DNA of 64,000 nucleotides from Symsagittifera roscoffensis (Eukaryota; Xenacoelomorpha; Acoela; Convolutidae): NCBI RefSeq assembly GCF_963678635.1, contig NC_087069.1:54852928-54916927 (forward strand), written 5' to 3'. The notes below the pieces were generated by a model, which saw only the letters and a list, made by a program, of their open reading frames with translations, made no database searches and was not told the DNA's origin. Position numbers and translations under genes: made by a program. Shown here one piece after another: positions 58,522 through 64,000 of this stretch (the stretch's first letter is position 1; every line of letters starts with the position of its first letter).

Positions 58522-60197
58522 GGTGTTACTATTAAATTAGCTATTATATAATATAATAGTTTTTGTGTCAAATGTTAACTTTTTGAGTTTTTGCGAAAGT
58601 TTCAAATTCCTTTGGTGAGCTGCAGAGCCATCACACAGATGTCTGAAGACTTCATTATAATTTCTTGGCTGATTAAAAAGCTAAAAAACCCTCAACATTT
58701 TTTAAAAAGAGTCTTGGTTATCTTTGATTATCTTCAACTGTTGCCTACGCACTTAAGTAACAACTGAAAATAAATCGACGAAAAATATGAGAATAAATTC
58801 TGGCTCGAGTTTTGATTATTATTGCAGATTGGACAGATTGTACAACTGAGGCAAAGTTTCTCCTTTTCGTGGAAAGCTGCGCATGCACTAGCTGATTTAA
58901 ATTAACCAGACAAAACGAACAACATTGAAAATTTAACGCTTTTTTTTCTCAAAATGAGTTAAGATTAGACAAAAAACGGAGAGAACAAAGTTGCATAGAA
59001 TATATTGTGCGAAATTTGTAACCGAAATTTATTCCGAAAATTGGTCACTCTGACTTTTTTTTTGTCATTCAAGGTTTACTCTGAAACTATCAAGTTGATT
59101 GAAAAAAAAGTTTACCAAAATAAGCCTGTTACTCAGATCAACTTTGTTTCAGAGGGAAAAATCTCCAAAATGTTGTTTAAAGAATAATACATTTTCGATC
59201 GATAGGTAGATATACTTTTCACTGAATAAAACTCAAACTGTTTGCTTACAACAAATTTTGGATGTTTTGCACAAATTTTTGGTAACTTTAACGGAAAATT
59301 GTTTGGTTGAGTAAGAGGCCTCTAGTGATATAAATTTGTCGTCCTAATAGTCTTAGCGTAGTTCTTGATTAACTAATAATCAAAATAATCCTCTTTTGGG
59401 GTAATATTTTAGCTTCTAATTTTGCAAAAGAAATCTGGTGAACTCTGGGTAACGTTTGCCTTTTTGTCCAATTTTAACTAATTTGTCAAAAAATCACTTG
59501 CTCAATCTGTACAGATAACTTAAACAACAAGCAAACTTTGGAAATCTATATCACGATATAAAATGCTATGTGAGAAGGCGAATTTAAAATAAATATTCAG
59601 ATCCATCATTAAGAATTTTAAGTTTAATTGTGTGTTTTTTTCGAGAAATGATTTTTTGATAAATTTATAGGGTATTTTCTGGTTATTGCGAGCAAGCTTA
59701 TTTTGGCTTTGGTCGGATTCCGCGTCCATCCATATATTTTTTGTTGATTGTCTCAAGCTTGGTTAAATCATTTCAATTCAAAAACTTTTGGGAATCGAAA
59801 AACAATTGATTAAAGAGTAGGCACCAATTTTTGACGATCAAACATAATTGTGGAATCCCGAAACAGTTCAACTTTGAAAATTTAAGCTGTTGAAAAGCCA
59901 TGCATGTTTTGGATTCCGTAGACACATTTTTTGTGCAATTTGAAGCATTTTGAAAAATGTTTTTGATAAAAAATATTTCAGTTCATCAATCCATTCTACT
60001 GTTAAACAGCCCGTGTTTATTCGTGGTCAAGAATAAAACAGGAATTGGAAGACAAGAGGTTGGTTCCAGCGACAAATGTGAACCCCAGAAACGAAAAAAT
60101 GATATCAATTACTGCAGAAATCAGCAGAAACTGATGCTGTTTTTTGAACGGTATCAACGGAGCAACAAGCTTTTTGAGTTAGGACCGATGTGGTGGT
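58522..60197. other. AT-rich stretch, nothing supported
   Basis: Only low-complexity ORFs occur. The + ORF 59957-60352 starts in unique DNA and runs into the retroelement copy, so it is not a gene. Confidence 0.45.
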
Positions 60198-62095
60198 TAA
60201 CTCATAGAGTAATTTCGGATAGGGTACACCGTCTGCTCGTCACGCTATCTTATTTTCGGCCGGATAGATTCGTGCAACTTCTTAGTCTAATACCGATCCT
60301 AATCTTACTCTTATACTATCTAGTCTCAGGTTGTTTAACTAGTCTCTGCTAGGCTCAATAGATCTAGGGTATACTGGTTTATTGCGGCTGCTGAAGTCTT
60401 CTTGGAGAGTCAACTAATTTCTAAGTTAAATTCAAATCTCTCTGGTGCTGAAATTACAAGTAATTTCAGCACTTACAAATAAGTGGGTTGTTAGTTAGAT
60501 GGATCATGATTGGTTAATATTAAATACTTTACAGTGGTAAAATATCTAATTTATCCAATCATAACATGTAGTTTAGATCAGGTTCCACCCATCCGGGTTG
60601 TACAGAGTTTTTTAGAATTGTCTTTCTGCAATTCAAAGGATGGATGATGGACGTTGGTATTTGGCGAACATCATGCTTCTTCTGGGTTCTCTTGTTGGAG
60701 AAGTTCCAGGTCCAATCGTTGTATCTTTAAAAGACAGCGACTGGGTCTTTGCAACAAACTCAAGTCTGATTTCAGAATGGTTGGTTATGACAGGTTTTTC
60801 TGTTTCATGTAGAGAACTTCTTTTGTGTTTGACCTTGTCTGGGAATGGCGTGGAGATTGTGCGTGGAGGGGATGCCTGGTTACTCGGATCTGTACGTATA
60901 CTTGAACATCGAGGTGGTCATTGGTCTAGTTCAATGAAGTCCTTTTCTGCGAAGTCAAGTCGTACTCTAAATCCTTTGAGTTGTGATTGTGAGCGGCATA
61001 TTGATTGTGGTTGGCCATTCTTTTTCGAGTGTGGTGGGGTCGTTTTGCCTTTGGATGTTCGCCTTTGGTGTTGTATGCTGATCTATATATTGCATAGTAT
61101 AATTTACATTTTATAAAACTTTTATTAGTTTGATGTTTTAATTATGATTTTGGTTAGTTGTTTTCACAAAAGCTTTTTGTTTTAGTTCGGTTATTTTGAA
61201 GAGTTACTCACTCTTGAGTACCTCTTATTAAAAATAGGAGTGTGGTCACAAAGCGTGGATGTAGCGCGGTGGGTTAGGCCGGCTATAGAGCATGCTCACG
61301 ACGTCCTCTTCTGGTGGGTTAGGCCAGGAGTGGGAGTATGATTTCGTGCGGTTTCTGTGAGAGGTCCTGTTATGTGATAACGTTTTATGTTGGTTTTTTT
61401 TGTGGTTTTTCTTATGTTTCGTTGGTTGTGTCCTTTTTTCGAAAATCAAATTGTTTGTGGTATGGGTTTGTCTTTTGACTTTTTTGTGTTTTATTATTTC
61501 TTTCTTAGACTTTATAATAGTCTTCAAAAGAATAAATTATCCAGTTTTAAACTGGGTTAATCCGGTTTGGGTACCGTTGGTTTCCTTTTCTTAGTCATGC
61601 TGTTATTCTATGATTTGTGGTGTTTAGTAAGCTGTGTTGATTAGTGTTGTTTAGTATATAATTCCTTTCCAACCGGGTTAAAGGAAAGTTTGAAACGTGT
61701 TATCGTGTGTTAGAGTTGTTGAGTGTGAAAGCCTAAAACTGAAATTCATTATTTTAAACAATTCTTCGTGGGCGAGCTGTGCGAGTGTGGATAGAATTTT
61801 TGTGCGAATGAATGGAAATATCAAAAGGTTAGTACTGCATTTTCGTTTTATCAATTTACTACATAGAAATTTAATTTTACTGCTAGTTGTTGGGAAAAAT
61901 TAAGTTACAAATTTTCATCATTATTAGATTTACTGCTTGTGGGGGAAAAAATTTATAAATTAAATTACTGCATTGGTATAAATTTTATTCAATTTGTTTG
62001 GTGCAAAATATTAATAGAGTTTTAAAACAATTTGAAGAAGTTTTTTATTTTTTATTTTTCTTTTGTGTATTTTGCAGGTGATCGTTGGATGAAGA

Positions 62096-62182
62096 CTAAA
62101 ATTCTAAATAAGACATGGATAAAGAATGGTTAGTTTTTTATTTTTAATTTATTAGTTAATAATATGTATAAATTATACTTAC
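62096..62182 (-). other. Predicted 87-nt intron after the 3' ORF stop, second copy
   Basis: On the minus strand CTAACAG is followed by GTAAGTATAA (donor), an internal AACTAACC branch-like site and the acceptor TTTAGAATTTTAG. The layout equals that of 42366-42447, although most intron bases differ. Confidence 0.6.
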
Positions 62183-64000
62183 CTGTTAGTCGTCGGGGAA
62201 AAAACCGTGGGGGAAGATGTCGTGGATGAGGTCGGAATTTGTTAGTAGTTTTGCTAGTATGCGGATGATGTTTTTAGTTTGAAGCAGTGGCCAAAGCAAT
62301 TGAAGTGCTTTAATGGTGTTTAGTTCTTCAGTGCCAACTGCAAACTCATAAGGTGTGTTTTGGATGAGATTATATAATTTGTGATTGTATTTAGTGTTGT
62401 GGATGAATTCTAGTATCGGGATTTCTATAGGTTGAACAAATTCATGTGGGATAAGGAAGGGTCTGGATTCTTCTGCGTTGAAGGTCTTCGTGATGGGACA
62501 AAAAATATACATTTGGGTTATGGGGTCGTAATTGCGAAGAATACCATGAAGGTTAGTATCTTTGATGCAATATGTGAAGTTAAGAAAAAATGGTGAAGTG
62601 TATTTAGATTTAATAAATTGAAAATGGTGGTGTGGTTGTCTTGACGGAGTGTGTAGATCAAAGTGATTTTGTATGAATCGATAATATGTATATGTGTGAG
62701 TTTGTTTAGTGCGTAACATAATGTCGTGTGAGCAGTGCAAATCTCTTTCATGTGGTGCAAGGAAATGAAAGGTTAGTGAAAATAATTGAAATCGTTCTTT
62801 AAAACTTTCGTAAGCTTGTGTGTCGGTTAGTGCTTCAGAAATTATGTGGTCAAATTTGCGATCAAATATATTGAGTGTAAATACATAAGGTGTTTTAATG
62901 AAGAATTTTTCTGTGATTTATGGGTTAGCGAAGCGATCATCGTCTAAAAATTGGTCTTGGTTAGTTCGGATGATGTTATGATCGTAATATTCTAGCGTAT
63001 ATTCGTTAGCTCGGGGTGCAGTGTATGTTTTTAGTGACTTTTTATATCCTATATAAGTAAATTTTCTATGTGTTAGTGGTGTAGTGAGTCGATATAGCAT
63101 GTCTTGATTTCTTTCTATATCGATGTGAGTATTAGATAAAGGTAAGCAAAGGGGGTTAGTAAAATGATAATATGATGTCCAAGGAAGGGTAGGCATTAAG
63201 ACGTGTTCATCTACAAAACTACGTGTGTCGTTAGTGTCGTTAGGGGTGTTCAAGGTATACTGTGGAAATGAGGGTAAGATGATTTTTAAAAATTCTTTCG
63301 TGTTAGTGTGATTTGGATGATTTATATATTCACGGGCTGTTCCTGGTTTTGTTGGAAATGGATGGTTGGGGAATTTTCTTTTGAAAGTGGGATAAGCTCT
63401 ATTAGTACTAATTGAAGATTCTGTGGATGTGGATGATGGTGCTAATGATGCGGTATAAGCTGAAGAGGGGGTAGGAGTGGGTGGGTTTGATGATTTTATT
63501 GTGGATGAAATCTGGTTTATACTGGAGGTGTCAAGGTGGAAGGGTTGTTGTTGTAGGGTGATAAAATTATCTAGTTCCGGGGAGATTTGGGGGGTGTCTG
63601 AAGAATTGGATGATCGGTCTGAATGAAGTGAAGAATAGGTTGGGGTGACTTGGGAAGCATAAGAGGGTGTAGAAATGGTTGGGACAGGGTTATTTGGTGG
63701 GATTGGTTGAAAAGGGGGTTTGGAAAAAACTGAGGGATTGGTTTGAAAATTAGTGGATGGAGATGGTTCAGAGTCTGCAAATTCATCAGGGGTTTCAATA
63801 TTTGGGTTATTGAGTTGTGAAATGGAGTATAAAACTGATATTTGTGAATTAGTATCTGAATTCATGCCTGATGATACATTATTGGTTGGAAAATCGGGTG
63901 GTGGGAAAGCAAAAAGTGGAATTATTGTAATTGGAGTGTTGAGGTTGGTTGGGTGGGATTTTGAGCGGTGTAGGGATCCAAATTGTCGGCTCATCGTGGG
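62183..64000 (-). pseudogene. 3' ORF of the second copy, one premature stop seen
   Basis: ATG at 63994 opens 358 codons (MSRQFGSLHRSKSHP; S/P/T/N-rich for about 220 residues, then a denser part with TNRAYPTFKRKFPNHPFPTK and FVDEHVLMPTLPW) to a stop at 62918. The last 184 codons are open at 62740-62186 with IFPHGFFPDD at the end. The first section is longer than in the 42.4-kb copy, where another break occurs earlier. Overall it would be about 600 residues. Its fold and function are unknown; the C-terminal half has several conserved aromatic and His/Cys residues. Confidence 0.7.

Larger units (their letters stand above)
60198..64000 (-). mobile_element. Second copy of the family 1 3' segment, cut by the window end
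   Basis: Starts at the same TAACTCATAGAG as the copy at 40405 and aligns throughout to the 3' ORF start. What lies upstream (env, pol) is outside the window. The non-coding 3' part (60198-62095) has a 158-codon + ORF (60640-61116) that is not preserved in the other copy, and a conserved box A-like word TAGCGCGGTGGGTTAGG at 61262. Confidence 0.85.

Noticed and set aside
59957-60352. A 131-codon + strand ORF
   Set aside because: It crosses the edge of the retroelement copy at 60198, so it is a chance fusion frame.
60640-61116. A 158-codon + strand ORF in the 3' segment
   Set aside because: It is antisense to the element, and the copy at 40.8-41.3 kb does not keep the frame.
61800-62140. + strand splice donors of the type GTTAGT in the 3' segment
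   Set aside because: These are the complements of ACTAAC branch-like sites on the minus strand, which fits the element's sense direction better.
1-64000. CRISPR array, bacterial operon or phage content
   Set aside because: No regularly spaced repeats, no Shine-Dalgarno-led gene rows; all recognisable genes are metazoan or retroelement types.

Overview
The window is AT-rich (by eye about two-thirds A+T) eukaryotic DNA, most likely from an invertebrate animal. The evidence is a B-box zinc-finger exon, AG acceptors of the TTTCAG type, BEL/Pao and Ty3/gypsy retroelements (BEL/Pao is known essentially from metazoans), a nuclear-type tRNA-Arg, foldback/MITE repeats and a 200-N scaffold gap. I see no operons, Shine-Dalgarno sites or CRISPR. 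I cannot name the species. Most of the window is decayed mobile DNA; only a few short stretches look like host exons.

Layout. 1-674 (-): exon of a B-box/TRIM-like protein. 675-5.7 kb: AT-rich intron or intergenic DNA with hairpins and a short tandem repeat. About 5.7-14.1 kb (+): an old Ty3/gypsy copy ('family 1': gag, PR, RT, IN) containing a recent 2.15-kb head-to-tail duplication and a third, older partial copy of the RT-IN part. 14.6-16.5 kb: foldback repeats built from CCGCTCAAA-type words, carrying one fairly intact and one decayed tRNA-Arg(TCG). 16.5-20.3 kb: weak coding-like pieces and a 224-bp MITE at 19061. 20.36-24.15 kb (-): a scrambled BEL/Pao element. 24.2-32.9 kb: AT-rich, with two possible exons, a second MITE copy at 30591 and a small inverted repeat. 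32.9-35.3 kb (+): a second, unrelated Ty3/gypsy relic with both visible RT active-site aspartates changed to asparagine. 35.6-40.0 kb: several exon-like blocks.

40.4-54.3 kb (-): the main object, an env-bearing Ty3/gypsy element of family 1, read right to left: gag (capsid part missing), PR, RT, RNase H, IN, a Pro/Ser-rich ORF, an env-like glycoprotein gene, then an extra ORF of about 590 codons that I do not recognise. That ORF lies on an exon with a splice acceptor just before its ATG and, directly after its stop, a donor and a short 82-nt intron. The ORF, intron and roughly 2 kb of 3' sequence recur at 60.2-64 kb in a second, diverged copy cut by the window edge. A second env fragment sits at 54.8-55.5 kb against the gap. 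55.7-58.5 kb (+): two GC-richer host exons in matching phase, one starting inside the gap with a poly-Asn tract.

How the genes work together: gag, PR, RT-RNase H, IN and env are the usual parts of an infectious-type LTR element. Every copy here is broken by stops, frameshifts or deletions, so none looks autonomous. The conserved splice signals suggest that the ancestor made the 3' ORF from a spliced subgenomic RNA.
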